The notes: a model not told the origin generated them from the letters alone. DNA of 64,000 nucleotides from Belliella kenyensis (GCF_022549675.1 NZ_JAKZGR010000007.1:124001-188000), one strand, 5' to 3'. Counted from the stretch's first letter, positions 44,914 to 54,076 are shown. Program-made: numbers and translations.

Positions 44914-44945
44914 CAAATATAAAAATCCTTTTTGAAATTAAACAA
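44914..44945 (-). promoter_or_regulatory. Bacteroidota-type promoter of the core susC operon
   Basis: On the minus strand TTG (44945-44943), a 21-base spacer and TATATTTG (44921-44914) match the Bacteroidota consensus TTG-N17-23-TAnnTTTG exactly. Transcription would begin near 44908, giving a leader of about 400 bases before the susC ATG at 44501. Confidence 0.6.
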
Positions 44946-44967
44946 TTTGCACATAAGACACATTTGC

Positions 44968-45122
44968 TTGATTTACAAATACTTATATTTAATGTTTTGT
45001 TTACTAGAATGCATTTTTTAATCAAAAAAGTGCCAAATTGAGCAAATTAGGCACATTCCTGTATACCTCATATAATCATTTCATTTCGCTTAGATGAACT
45101 AATTGATTTACAGACACTTATA
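44968..45122. promoter_or_regulatory. Pair of 20-bp direct repeats 135 bp apart, upstream of the susC promoter
   Basis: The 20-mer TTGATTTACANANACTTATA occurs at 44968-44987 and 45103-45122 with only two differences (A/G and T/C). The proximal copy ends about 23 bases from the -33 box. These could be activator sites. Between them, at 45031-45053, lies an imperfect inverted repeat TGCCAAATT...AATTAGGCA. The rest of the 1017-base gap 44502-45518 is AT-rich and shows no gene. Confidence 0.4.
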
Positions 45123-45518
45123 ATATTTTTCACATAATTTTTTTTTCGTGATTATTTTTAAAATAATAGCAATACCAATTTATAAATAAGGGAATAAGCA
45201 ACACCAACAAACTATTATTCTATAAAATCCATTTATATAGTGTATAATATGGTTGATCAATATGAAGCCATGTCATTTCAAAATATCACAGAGAATTTGT
45301 TATCAAATTCAATTAAAAAATCAAACTTTTGCTATAATTTTTTAAAGCATTGGAATGAGTACTACGCAGTTTTATTATCCAAATCAACTCTAAAAAAAAA
45401 TCGATTTCATTAGATTAAATGAATGATGATAAAAACCTCAAACAACTATCCTAAGATGTTTTGTTAAGCTAAAAAAATTAAAAATCACTCAGGGAAATAA
45501 GGGGATGTATAAAATAAT

Positions 45519-47474
45519 CTATCTGAAATCGTGCTGAAATGGTGAAGCAGGAATACCAATAGCATTTATCAAATTTGCAGTGTGGGGGTTGTTTGCCCAT
45601 GCATATCTAATAGATTCAGGTATTTGGCCTTTATTCAAAGGGATTATGACTTTAGAATTACCTACCAGTTTTGCGTTGGTAACCCAATCATAATTTTCTC
45701 CATCAATGCTAATCGAAAAACCTGCAACCTTTTGATTATCTAGTGTTTGCAATCCTCTCCCAACTTCGGTAAACTCCAAGATGATACTCCTTTTAGTTTT
45801 CTCTACATTCTTCAACAATGGACCCGAAAATGGCCCATTTGATTCATTATAAGCGATCTTATAAGCTTGCAACGCAAGCCTATCACCTACTGTCTTTTTA
45901 TCCAGAGGGTGAATATCATTTGCTTCTCCTACATCAATCGTAATCGCCAAACCTACATTGGAGTACTTCAGGGCTTTCCGTTGTACATTCCGCATTTCTG
46001 CCCAGGCACTTTCTTGAGGTAGTTCCGATGTTTCCATAAAATTAGGAAGCTGTACCAAAATAAAAGGAAGGTCTTGGTCAGACCATGAACTTCTCCAGCT
46101 ATGCAACAAAGCATTTAATTGCTTTTCATATTTGGTTGCTTGCCCTACGTTGGATTCTCCTTGATACCATAGCACCCCTTGAATTGTCATAGATTGAAGC
46201 GGTGCTATCATGGCATTATACAATCCCATTGGCTTGAACCTAACAGCTGTTTGTCTTGGTGCAGGACGTGAAGTCGCACCAACTTGATAAAGCCAATCAG
46301 TACTTAAATCTATAATGGTATCTCCAATTTCTAAACGATAAGGTTTATCCTTCACAAAGCCTCCTCTTCCGCTTTCATTGACGATTCTCACGACTAAGGT
46401 ATTCTTACCGAATTTCAATACTTCCTTAGGCACATCATATCTCCTAGGCGGATATTGATAGCTTGTGCTACCCACCAGTACTCCATTGACGTAAGCTTGA
46501 TCACTATCTATCAATGTACCTAACAGTAATCTTGCTCTTTGACCAATAAAATCATCATCTATATTGAACTCTTTTCTGAACCAATATACACCATTGACTG
46601 GTCTACCATTCTCAGTAGGCCAGAGACCCACTTCATCCATGCTAAGCCAGTTTTTTGGCTGAAAATGCTCATCATACCAAGGGATTTGACCATCCTGCAA
46701 TCCTAGATCATTTTGATTTAATGCAGTTCTCCATTCATTCATCTTATCCCGATCATTGGTCTCAATCTCTTCAATGATTCCAGGTTTTTGAAAATGGAGT
46801 GCTTCTTCATGATCTTTAGGGAATTCTCTTAATGCATCTTCACTCAACCATGCCTCAATCGGGGATCCACCTACACTTGCATTGATCATTCCAACTGCCA
46901 ATCCATATTTATTGCTTATGTTCTTTGCAAAAAAATAACTGACTGCTGCGATACTTTTTATAGATTCAGGAGTCACAGACACCCATTTGCCACCTTTTAG
47001 GTCTTCTTTTATACCTATGAAACTATAATCATCAGGTACATCAAAATACCTAATCAAATTATTATCTGGAGCTATAAATTCCTCGGGGAACATTGGCTCT
47101 ATGCGTTCCATAGTAGTCTCCATATTAGACTGTCCAGAACATACCCATACTTCTCCTATCCAAATATCTTGTATCACTTTTTCATCGCCATTCGAAGAAA
47201 TTATCATCTCAAATGGCCCTCCAGCATTTTTGGTAGGTAAAACCAAATGCCACCGACCATCCTGATCCGCCTTTGCTTCAAAATCTACTTGATCAAAACT
47301 AACCTTAACAACAGCCTTAGCATCCGCCCAGCCCCAAATATTCACATCCGCATTACGCTGGATCACCATGCCATTGCTGATTAGTTTTGGTAGTTTTAAT
47401 TGGGCAATAGAGTGATTACAAATACTAAAGCCGAACAATAGAATAAGCAAAAATTTGTTTAATGTGGCGTTCAT
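45519..47474 (-). CDS. Large sialate O-acetylesterase-type enzyme, CE20-like acetyl xylan esterase
   Basis: A 651-aa secreted protein (signal peptide to HSIAQ25). An N-terminal Ig-like domain (LISNGMVIQRNADVNIWGWAD) is followed by an SGNH hydrolase that is split by a jelly-roll insert (about 300-390, GVYWFRKEFNIDD...AYVNGVLVGSTSYQYPPRRYDVP). Catalytic blocks: nucleophile in WVCSGQSNMETT near residue 113, GMINASVGGSPIEAW, LWYQGESNVG, and the Asp/His of ANDIHPLDK near 540. This layout matches long SASA enzymes now placed in CE20, which deacetylate xylan. It lies upstream of the core operon with its own regulatory gap on each side. Confidence 0.87.
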   Translation of the reverse strand: MNATLNKFLLILLFGFSICNHSIAQLKLPKLISNGMVIQRNADVNIWGWADAKAVVKVSFDQVDFEAKADQDGRWHLVLPTKNAGGPFEMIISSNGDEKVIQDIWIGEVWVCSGQSNMETTMERIEPMFPEEFIAPDNNLIRYFDVPDDYSFIGIKEDLKGGKWVSVTPESIKSIAAVSYFFAKNISNKYGLAVGMINASVGGSPIEAWLSEDALREFPKDHEEALHFQKPGIIEEIETNDRDKMNEWRTALNQNDLGLQDGQIPWYDEHFQPKNWLSMDEVGLWPTENGRPVNGVYWFRKEFNIDDDFIGQRARLLLGTLIDSDQAYVNGVLVGSTSYQYPPRRYDVPKEVLKFGKNTLVVRIVNESGRGGFVKDKPYRLEIGDTIIDLSTDWLYQVGATSRPAPRQTAVRFKPMGLYNAMIAPLQSMTIQGVLWYQGESNVGQATKYEKQLNALLHSWRSSWSDQDLPFILVQLPNFMETSELPQESAWAEMRNVQRKALKYSNVGLAITIDVGEANDIHPLDKKTVGDRLALQAYKIAYNESNGPFSGPLLKNVEKTKRSIILEFTEVGRGLQTLDNQKVAGFSISIDGENYDWVTNAKLVGNSKVIIPLNKGQIPESIRYAWANNPHTANLINAIGIPASPFQHDFR

Positions 47475-47725
47475 TTTGGGTCAATCATGAATTATAAATT
47501 CTACTTTGTACTTACCAACTAATGCAGACGAAGTACGAAGCCCTAAACTTGATAATAAATTCCCTAAAATACAACCGATTTCATTTTTATAGGGGTAACT
47601 TTTCTTCTTTAGGAGGACAGTAAAACAAAATTTAAAATTTCAATCTGTATTATTACCAATAACATACATGAAATTACGCCACAAACACAGATAATTTAAA
47701 TTTGCATCTCAAACAATAAAAATAC

Positions 47726-47760
47726 CTAAAATTAAAATTGTCAACTAACCTTAATTTTAG
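47726..47760. promoter_or_regulatory. Perfect 10-bp inverted repeat in divergent spacer
   Basis: CTAAAATTAA at 47726-47735 and its complement at 47751-47760, separated by 15 bases. It lies in the 360-base spacer between the CE20-like gene (minus) and the T9SS gene (plus), about 75 bases before the latter. Either an operator or a chance AT-rich palindrome. Confidence 0.3.
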
Positions 47761-47764
47761 TACC

Positions 47765-47780
47765 TTGAAATCGATTTCAA
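47765..47780. promoter_or_regulatory. Perfect 16-bp palindrome TTGAAATCGATTTCAA
   Basis: A full palindrome centred on ATCGAT, 55 bases before the ATG of the T9SS gene and 291 bases before the CE20-like gene. Half-sites CGATTTCA also occur at 47576, 45402 and 44841. The form fits a LacI-family operator. Which of the two divergent genes it serves is unclear. Confidence 0.4.
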
Positions 47781-47834
47781 ATTTTTCGTTTTTATTCAAA
47801 AAAATCAATTTGAATCTGACCCAAAATTACCCAG

Positions 47835-50800
47835 ATGAAGTATATCGCTTTGATCATATCATTTTTCTTAATTACTACTGAATCCTTTGCCCAATTTCCC
47901 ACTATCGGCAAGGAGTTTTGGGTAGGGTACATGGCTAACAATGGAAGCCCTGGAGCAATGGACGTAGGTTCTGTTTTGATTTCTGCATATGAACCAACTA
48001 CTGGAGAGATCATTTACAATGGAGTAATCATTCCATTTGAATTAGGAATTGGCGAAAATTACACCCACGTTTTTGATGAATTTGACGCATTGCATAGAAA
48101 TAGTGAGGTCATTGACAGTAAAAGTATCTATATACATGCTTCAGGAAAAATTAGCGTGCATGCATTCAATGAGCGTACTATAAACCATAGAAGTACAGAC
48201 GGAACAATTATATTACCTTCGACTAGCCTAGGCAAGGACTATTATATAACCTCTCATTATGAAACTGTGTCAGGTTCTGAAACTACAGATGGTCAAAACT
48301 TGAACAATGAAAGTGCATTTTTGATCATTGCTATTGAGAACAATACAAGGGTGGAGATTCAATATGCAAGAGGTACTGATGACATTCCTTTTCCAGCACC
48401 ATTTACAATTGAGCTTGATGCTGGCGAAACATATCAAGTGCTAAAAAAATATGATATGACAGGTACAAGGGTACGTGTAATTGGAGATAATGCTGCAGAT
48501 TGTAACAATATTGCAGTTTTTGGTGGGAACAAATGGACAGCTGTTGGAAATTGCGGAGAACAAAATGATCATTTGTTCCAACAAATGTACCCGATAAGCA
48601 CTTGGGGGACATCATTTACACACATTTCTCTAGCACAAAGAACATCTGGAGAGCTACTCAAAATTGTCTCATCACAACCTAATACCCAAGTGGAGGTAAA
48701 TGGTGATTTATACAATATCAATCAAGCAGGAAGCTATGTTTCCATACCTATTGGCCCAGATCAAACTGCATCAGTAAATAGTAATAATCCAATTTCGGTG
48801 ACTGTATTTGCTAGAAGCCAAGCTTGTAATTCAGCTGGGTCTAATCCAAACATTGGTGACCCCTTTATGATAACTTATCAAGCAAATAATCAATTGCTTT
48901 ATGAATCATATTTTAGACCGCTAACAGATAGAAGTAATATTCCGATTCACCATCTGAACTTAATTACCAAAACAGCTTCAACGAATCAAACCATATTAAA
49001 TGGGGAAAATATTGGAAATGAATTTAATCCAGTCCCTTTCAACCCCGAATATGCTTACGCAAGAATTACTCTTGAAGAATTAGACTATCATTTGACAAAC
49101 CCTGATGGATTTATTGGGTATGTATATGGATTTGGAAACTTAGATTCCTACGGCTTCTCTCTAGGAGCAAATTTTGACAATTTAGAGTTTGAAGTCGATA
49201 GTGAATATGATTTTGAAGTATTTGGTGAAAAAGTTGCGTGTCTAAATTCAGAGGGGACATGGACAATCGAACCATCAAATGAGAGATTTACCTATTTCCT
49301 TTGGAACTTTGGTGATGGATCGGATATCAAAGAAGGCCAGACCGTATCTCATACTTATGAATCTCCCGGCACTTATGAAGTAATGGTTACAGCGTCAATT
49401 AGTCCAAATAGCTGTGAAGATCAGGAGAATGTGTTCTTCGAACTCACAGTAGAATCCCTTAATGGAGAAGTAACTGGTCCCGAAATCTCTTGTCCTAACA
49501 TTGAATTCTTAACCTATACTTTTGATGCCTATCGTGATTTTGATCGAGTAGAGTGGCTCATATCTGGTGGCACAATTAGCAATATAGAAGACTATAGTGC
49601 AACAGTAAACTGGGGAGATTCAAATGATGAAGCATGGATTAAAGCCATCCCATTCTCTCCTTTGGGATGCCCAGGAGATACTATAGAATATCGTGTGAAA
49701 ATCTTAGAGAAACTTGAACCCAAAGCACCTCTGGGCTTTGAGGCAATCTGCTTTGATCAATCAGTTACTTATGAATACAGCGTAGCTGAAGAAGTTTCTG
49801 GTAGAAATTATCAATGGTTTATCAATGGAGGAGAAATCGTATCACAAGATAACTTACCAACTATAGAGGTGAACTGGTCAACACCTGGAATAACTGGAGA
49901 AATTTGGTATCAAGAAGTGAGCAGTACGAATCAATCCTGTGAAGGTACTTCTGATCCACTTTTTGTGGATGTATGGAATGCTTTTGCTTTAGAAAATATC
50001 ACAATCATTGATCAGTTCTGCTCAGGGCAAGATCGCGGAGTGATTGAAATCTCTGTATCTGGTGGAATTCCACCATTCAACTATAGGTGGCATGAAATCC
50101 CAGGTTTAAGTGAGAACAAGGCTTCAAACTTAGCTCCAGGCCTCTATTCAGTAACTATATCGGATCAAAATGGCTGTCAAATATCATTGAATGATCTTGA
50201 AATAAACGCAAGTCCAAGCATATTGGTCTCTCCAATTACCACTATTCAAACAAGCTGCCATGACAGTAGCGATGGTTTACATATTTTTGAAATTGAGGAG
50301 GGACTTGGTCCATTTAGGGTAGAGAATGCTAGCTTTGAGAATAACCAATGGATTTTGGAGGGGTTAAGTTCAGGTAATCATGAAATCGTCATTTATGATA
50401 ACAACGAATGTAGTATTACCCATAGATTTTTCGTAGGATCACCAAGCCCATTGGTTGTAAATATTGAAATCGACAAATTGACTTGCCCCAATGAATCCAC
50501 TGGAAAGTTGTCAGCCACTGCATCTGGCGGTAGTGCTCCTTATGAATTCACTTGGATAGAGGCCAATGCAATAGGTCGAACCCTATCAAATGTACCAATT
50601 GGCAGCTACACCGTATCAGTCAAAGATGCAAATGGTTGTGAGGTTATCACCACAACAACAATGTCAGAAGCAGACCCAGTTGTTAGACTTGCTACGGGAT
50701 TAAATCCGACAGAAGAACTATTTGAACCAATTTCCGATTGCCCTCTTACTTTTCAAATGTATATCTACAACAGATGGGGGGAGTTAGTTTACTCAGGAAA

Positions 50801-50936
50801 CAGCGGATGGGACGGTACCTTAAAAGGAAAAAATATAGCTGGAGGGACTTATGCATATAAGGTGGAATACTTTTACCTCAAAGATGGATTACAAATGCGA
50901 AATGTAACTAATGGTTCGGTGACCATTATCCAATAA
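47835..50936 (+). CDS. T9SS type-B cargo protein with IgGFc-binding-like, PKD and SprB-repeat domains
   Basis: A 1033-aa secreted protein (signal peptide to SFAQ20). Residues about 22-430 resemble the IgGFc-binding-protein N-terminal domain (GKEFWVGYMANNG, ISVHAFNERTINHRSTDGTIILPS). Then come a PKD domain (FLWNFGDGSDIKEGQTVSHTY), Ig-like domains, and three SprB-type repeats with the ISVSGGIPPFNYRW and ATASGGSAPYEFTW patterns. The last 65 residues are a gliding-motility-type C-terminal domain (YIYNRWGELVYSGNSGWDG...GGTYAYKVEY), the secretion signal of type B T9SS cargo. The usual FTPNGDGxND entry of that domain is not recognisable (GLNPTEELFEPISDCPL stands there). Role: large surface adhesin-like protein. 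Confidence 0.87.
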   Translation: MKYIALIISFFLITTESFAQFPTIGKEFWVGYMANNGSPGAMDVGSVLISAYEPTTGEIIYNGVIIPFELGIGENYTHVFDEFDALHRNSEVIDSKSIYIHASGKISVHAFNERTINHRSTDGTIILPSTSLGKDYYITSHYETVSGSETTDGQNLNNESAFLIIAIENNTRVEIQYARGTDDIPFPAPFTIELDAGETYQVLKKYDMTGTRVRVIGDNAADCNNIAVFGGNKWTAVGNCGEQNDHLFQQMYPISTWGTSFTHISLAQRTSGELLKIVSSQPNTQVEVNGDLYNINQAGSYVSIPIGPDQTASVNSNNPISVTVFARSQACNSAGSNPNIGDPFMITYQANNQLLYESYFRPLTDRSNIPIHHLNLITKTASTNQTILNGENIGNEFNPVPFNPEYAYARITLEELDYHLTNPDGFIGYVYGFGNLDSYGFSLGANFDNLEFEVDSEYDFEVFGEKVACLNSEGTWTIEPSNERFTYFLWNFGDGSDIKEGQTVSHTYESPGTYEVMVTASISPNSCEDQENVFFELTVESLNGEVTGPEISCPNIEFLTYTFDAYRDFDRVEWLISGGTISNIEDYSATVNWGDSNDEAWIKAIPFSPLGCPGDTIEYRVKILEKLEPKAPLGFEAICFDQSVTYEYSVAEEVSGRNYQWFINGGEIVSQDNLPTIEVNWSTPGITGEIWYQEVSSTNQSCEGTSDPLFVDVWNAFALENITIIDQFCSGQDRGVIEISVSGGIPPFNYRWHEIPGLSENKASNLAPGLYSVTISDQNGCQISLNDLEINASPSILVSPITTIQTSCHDSSDGLHIFEIEEGLGPFRVENASFENNQWILEGLSSGNHEIVIYDNNECSITHRFFVGSPSPLVVNIEIDKLTCPNESTGKLSATASGGSAPYEFTWIEANAIGRTLSNVPIGSYTVSVKDANGCEVITTTTMSEADPVVRLATGLNPTEELFEPISDCPLTFQMYIYNRWGELVYSGNSGWDGTLKGKNIAGGTYAYKVEYFYLKDGLQMRNVTNGSVTIIQ

Positions 50937-50940
50937 AAAA

Positions 50941-50959
50941 GCAGAGGAATTTCCTCTGC
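50941..50959. terminator. Bidirectional terminator between convergent genes
   Basis: GCAGAGGAA-T-TTCCTCTGC is a perfect 9-bp stem with A6 before it and TCTTTAT after it. On the minus strand the stem runs into six T residues, so it should end the DUF3078 transcript well; on the plus strand it follows the T9SS gene by 4 bases. Confidence 0.85.
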
Positions 50960-51066
50960 TCTTTATATGAAAACTAAACCAACTATTATTTAACTACCAC
51001 AATTAGAACAAAAATACTATAAAAAAATAATTTTCAAAATATTTAAAGAAAAAGGTATACAAAGAC

Positions 51067-51966
51067 CTACTTTTTGTTACTGACTTTGTATAAAATCCCT
51101 AGTGCTAATGCTTGTGAATATTGAATTCCCGGATCCATGTCAATATCATAAACATTGATACTGGTAAATGTCACATCTACAAACCTAGTAATCTTTGCAA
51201 TAAGCATCAGGTCCAATCTGTGATCAATTGTCTTGAATGCCAAAGTCTCATAATTGGCAAACATCTGATACCTGGTCTTGATTGATAAATTATCGGTAAT
51301 ATCCTTATCGTAAGTAGCAAAAAGCTGTAAAGCCAACCATTCTGTCCTTACTGTCTGGCCTATGGGTACACCATAATTATTGGGAACATTTGTACTTACA
51401 TTTGGGTCAGTTACAAAAGTAAAGCGTGGTGAAAATGGTGCTATTCTCAGCGCAAATTCTTTGTTTGGCTTATACTCCATACCAAATGCTGTAGTCAAAA
51501 ATGCAGGAGAAAAAAAACCAGATATCAAAGTTGTTTGGTCTGCTGGTCCATACTCAAATCCATCACTGAATTGTGTAAGAAAGTTCACCGAACTAAAATA
51601 TGACCAACTACCTCCAGTTTTGTATCCTATTTTAGAATCGAAGAAAATCCTATCATTTGATTTTCGGAATTCTTGTCCTTCATTTTTTACAATGCCATAT
51701 ATTAACTCAGCTTGATTATCCCATGACCATTTACCTTTGGCATAATTCGCTTTTCCTGTAACTAATGTACCAAAAGCAACTGAGTTGACTCCCCCTGCCT
51801 TCCAATTCCCACTAAATGCTGCCTGATTAAAATTAAGTCCTGCACTAAACTCTGACTGCCAATAGGTCGTATCTTTAACCAATTCACTTGCCAGTGAATC
51901 TAAGGTTTGTGCCTGTACATTACATACCATTGCCAAGGCGAATACATAAATAAACAAATGTTTCAT
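51067..51966 (-). CDS. DUF3078 outer-membrane beta-barrel protein
   Basis: A 299-aa protein with signal peptide (to CNVQA/Q). The DUF3078 opening WQSEFSAGLNFNQAAFSGNWKAGGVNSVAFGTLV is followed by alternating amphipathic strands with aromatic girdles (WSWDNQAELIYGI, SWSYFSSVNFLTQF), ending with the short LGILYKVSNKK. This is a small outer-membrane barrel of unknown function, common in Bacteroidota. It is single, with its own 3' terminator at 50941. Confidence 0.85.
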   Translation of the reverse strand: MKHLFIYVFALAMVCNVQAQTLDSLASELVKDTTYWQSEFSAGLNFNQAAFSGNWKAGGVNSVAFGTLVTGKANYAKGKWSWDNQAELIYGIVKNEGQEFRKSNDRIFFDSKIGYKTGGSWSYFSSVNFLTQFSDGFEYGPADQTTLISGFFSPAFLTTAFGMEYKPNKEFALRIAPFSPRFTFVTDPNVSTNVPNNYGVPIGQTVRTEWLALQLFATYDKDITDNLSIKTRYQMFANYETLAFKTIDHRLDLMLIAKITRFVDVTFTSINVYDIDMDPGIQYSQALALGILYKVSNKK

Positions 51967-52104
51967 CGATATAAGTTATAGTTAAAATAAATGCTAATAT
52001 TCAATCTCAACAGTTTGAGAAAGCATTTTAGATTCATGATTCAAAATTGAGGATTTTATATGCTTATTCAAACATTCTAATCGTTTTATCTTAAAAGTGC
52101 AACT

Positions 52105-52668
52105 ATGAACATCAAGAAATTTATATTATTCATTAGCTTATCTGGCTTATTTTTCTCTTGTAGCTCCATTGAGCTTTTCAAAGAAAGAGTTGAACAAAAA
52201 CCTTACAAAGAAAATAAGACTTTCGTAATCGTCAACAAGGAAGTTGCTATTCATGGCTTTGAGGATGTATTGATGAATGAAAAAATCATCAATCAGATTG
52301 AAAGAAACATGCAAAACCTAGGTCTCACTTATGACAAAGAAAGACCTGACGTAGTGATTAGATTCAGTTCCAATGAGGATCCTAGACAAAAGGACGTTTA
52401 TCAAAACCAATTTCCTATGTGGGGAATGCGTGTATGGGATCCGTGGATGTTTGATCCCAGATTTATGAATCGTGGAAACATGGTCTCCACCAAAGATTAT
52501 GAGCTCATTCAATTGATTATAGATTTCATAGATCCCAAGCAAGACAAAATGCTAATGACTATCACCGCAGTATCAGAAGCCTCTTCCCAAAAATCAAAAC
52601 AAAAGAAACTTATCAAATCAGTAGATAAAATAATTGATGCATACGATCAGCATATGAAGAATTCTTAA
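52105..52668 (+). CDS. DUF4136 lipoprotein
   Basis: A 187-aa lipoprotein (lipobox LFFSC19). The mature part has the DUF4136 pattern: KTFVIVNKE..., an I-N-Q-I-E-R-N-M-Q-N-L-G-L helix, ERPDVVIRFSSNEDPRQ, a Trp/Met/Arg-rich loop, and LIIDFIDPKQDKMLMTITA. Function unknown; such proteins are periplasmic or attached to the outer membrane. It stands alone between the DUF3078 gene, read divergently, and the receiver gene. Start at ATG 52105 gives the normal lipoprotein length. Confidence 0.8.
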   Translation: MNIKKFILFISLSGLFFSCSSIELFKERVEQKPYKENKTFVIVNKEVAIHGFEDVLMNEKIINQIERNMQNLGLTYDKERPDVVIRFSSNEDPRQKDVYQNQFPMWGMRVWDPWMFDPRFMNRGNMVSTKDYELIQLIIDFIDPKQDKMLMTITAVSEASSQKSKQKKLIKSVDKIIDAYDQHMKNS

Positions 52669-52806
52669 AATAGTATTCATCATAAGCCGTAAATCTAAAA
52701 TTAGAATTCTCCAAAAATATCTTGAAAAGTTATTTGTTTAGAAAAATAAAATAATTAATTTTGAATGTATATTAATGTATTTTAAAATAAATTTTCTGCA
52801 CTTGAA

Positions 52807-53163
52807 ATGTTAAAAATCGTTTTAATAGATGATGATCCAATTAGCACTTTTATCACTGAAAAGCTAATAACCAAATACATCAAAGAGCCTTGTAGGTTTT
52901 TCAAGTTTGAAAATGCCACCGATGCACTTCAAGACTTAAATGAAATCCATCCCAATTATCTATTTTTGGATATTAATATGCCAGAAATGACAGGTTGGGA
53001 CTTTCTCGAGGAGTTTTCCCCAGCTGATTATCAACCCGAGATATACATTCTCAGCAGTTCTGTAGATGAAAAAGATATTAATAAAGCCAATAATTATAGT
53101 TTGGTAAAAAAATACCTTTCTAAGCCATTGGTTAATAAATACATAAAAACGATTTTCAATTAA
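52807..53163 (+). CDS. Single-domain CheY-like response regulator
   Basis: A 118-aa receiver domain with no output domain. Acidic pocket D8-D9-D10 (LIDDDPIS), phospho-acceptor D55 (YLFLDINMPEM), switch Ser in ILSSS (about 82-85) and the conserved Lys K106 (YLSKPL). All residues needed for phosphorylation are there. It resembles the stand-alone receivers of Bacteroidota that follow the VDDD-I-T-R pattern. No histidine kinase is adjacent, so the partner is elsewhere. A 138-base AT-rich leader precedes it. Confidence 0.9.
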   Translation: MLKIVLIDDDPISTFITEKLITKYIKEPCRFFKFENATDALQDLNEIHPNYLFLDINMPEMTGWDFLEEFSPADYQPEIYILSSSVDEKDINKANNYSLVKKYLSKPLVNKYIKTIFN

Positions 53164-53233
53164 AAAATTTGTTCCATTCAAAAGAGAAAACTTTTATATC
53201 ATCATCTTTATTTATCATAGTGATAAATGAATC

Positions 53234-53383
53234 TGATTATACGCTTTTTTGCCAGCAACTTCAATTCATTGGCTCAACAGGTTGTTAATGGTCAATATCC
53301 ATAAGTATCCAATATCAATTTATATCGGAAGTTAGATAAATCGGAATTTTGTAATGTTATTGGCAAAGTTCCGTATATCCATA
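53234..53383 (+). repeat. MITE-like 150-bp repeat, copy C
   Basis: The best-preserved copy: TGATTATACGCTTTTTTGCC at the left, GTTCCGTATATCCATA at the right, same length as copy B with only a few differences. It fills a third of the gene-free stretch 53164-53588. The remainder of that gap shows no other structure I can support. Confidence 0.85.
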
Positions 53384-53588
53384 ATTTTTTATCTATACCT
53401 GAAACATTCCAAAACTTACCAAGTTTATTTCCCACCAAACGGAAAATATTTTAGGTTATTGAAAATCAATGACTATTAATAAGAATAAAAAAATATTAGA
53501 GGCTAACTATTGATGTAAATAAAAATTTTCCAGTATTTAGCATAGTGTAATCCAATGCATATATAAGAAACTTAATCAACAGCATATT

Positions 53589-53801
53589 ATGGACGATTTT
53601 GAAGATGAATTTGATGAATTTGAAGACTTCGAGGATGATGATGAATTTTCCGAAGAGTTCCAAGACGAAGTTTATGATCTAGATGAAGACACAGAACTGA
53701 TCGATGATGGAATTCTAGATTTCGATGATGATGAACTCGATGGACTCGATGAAGACTTCGATGACTTTGAGGATGATGATTTCGACGACGAAATTGACTA
53801 A
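53589..53801 (+). CDS. Highly acidic small protein (70 aa)
   Basis: Well over half of its residues are Asp or Glu, with Phe, Tyr and Leu spaced at regular intervals (DDFEDEFDEFEDFEDDDEF and similar blocks), and it has no basic residue apart from none visible after the start. There is no signal peptide. The frame is clean, starts at ATG, and is followed 16 bases later by a strong terminator, which supports a real transcript. I recognise no family. Proteins this acidic can mimic DNA or RNA or bind histone-like proteins or cations; that is speculation here. Confidence 0.7.
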   Translation: MDDFEDEFDEFEDFEDDDEFSEEFQDEVYDLDEDTELIDDGILDFDDDELDGLDEDFDDFEDDDFDDEID

Positions 53802-53816
53802 CAGAACCAATTCAAG

Positions 53817-53846
53817 GCGAGATTGAATCAAATCTCGCTTTTTTTT
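53817..53846 (+). terminator. Intrinsic terminator after the acidic protein
   Basis: GCGAGATT, loop GAATCA, AATCTCGC, then eight T residues. A textbook intrinsic terminator for plus-strand transcription. Confidence 0.93.
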
Positions 53847-53923
53847 ATTACTACTTTGATGACTTAGTTCTGTGTAGTATCTTGCATCCAAATTAAAAAG
53901 ACAACTGATCAAATCAATATACT

Positions 53924-54076
53924 ATGTTATTACAAATATTCAATTCGCCTATTGCTCCTGGAGCTCAAGCTTTTCTACTCATTGTATGCATTTTGATAGG
54001 ACTTGGAGCTGGTATCACAGCCATAGATGTAAGAAGTACGCTATTCAAAAAGTCAAATAAAGAAGACAATCATTAA
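53924..54076 (+). CDS. 50-aa single-pass membrane protein
   Basis: ATG 53924 opens a 50-codon frame ending TAA 54074-54076. Residues 13-34 are hydrophobic (AQAFLLIVCILIGLGAGITA), followed by a polar basic tail (RSTLFKKSNKEDNH). The clear segment pattern and its place between two intrinsic terminators (53817 and 54131) make it a probable small inner-membrane protein. I do not recognise it. Confidence 0.55.
   Translation: MLLQIFNSPIAPGAQAFLLIVCILIGLGAGITAIDVRSTLFKKSNKEDNH

Noticed and set aside
44502-45518. A hidden gene in the 1-kb gap upstream of susC
   Set aside because: All frames are interrupted often, composition is AT-rich and no start or ribosome site supports a gene; the space looks regulatory.
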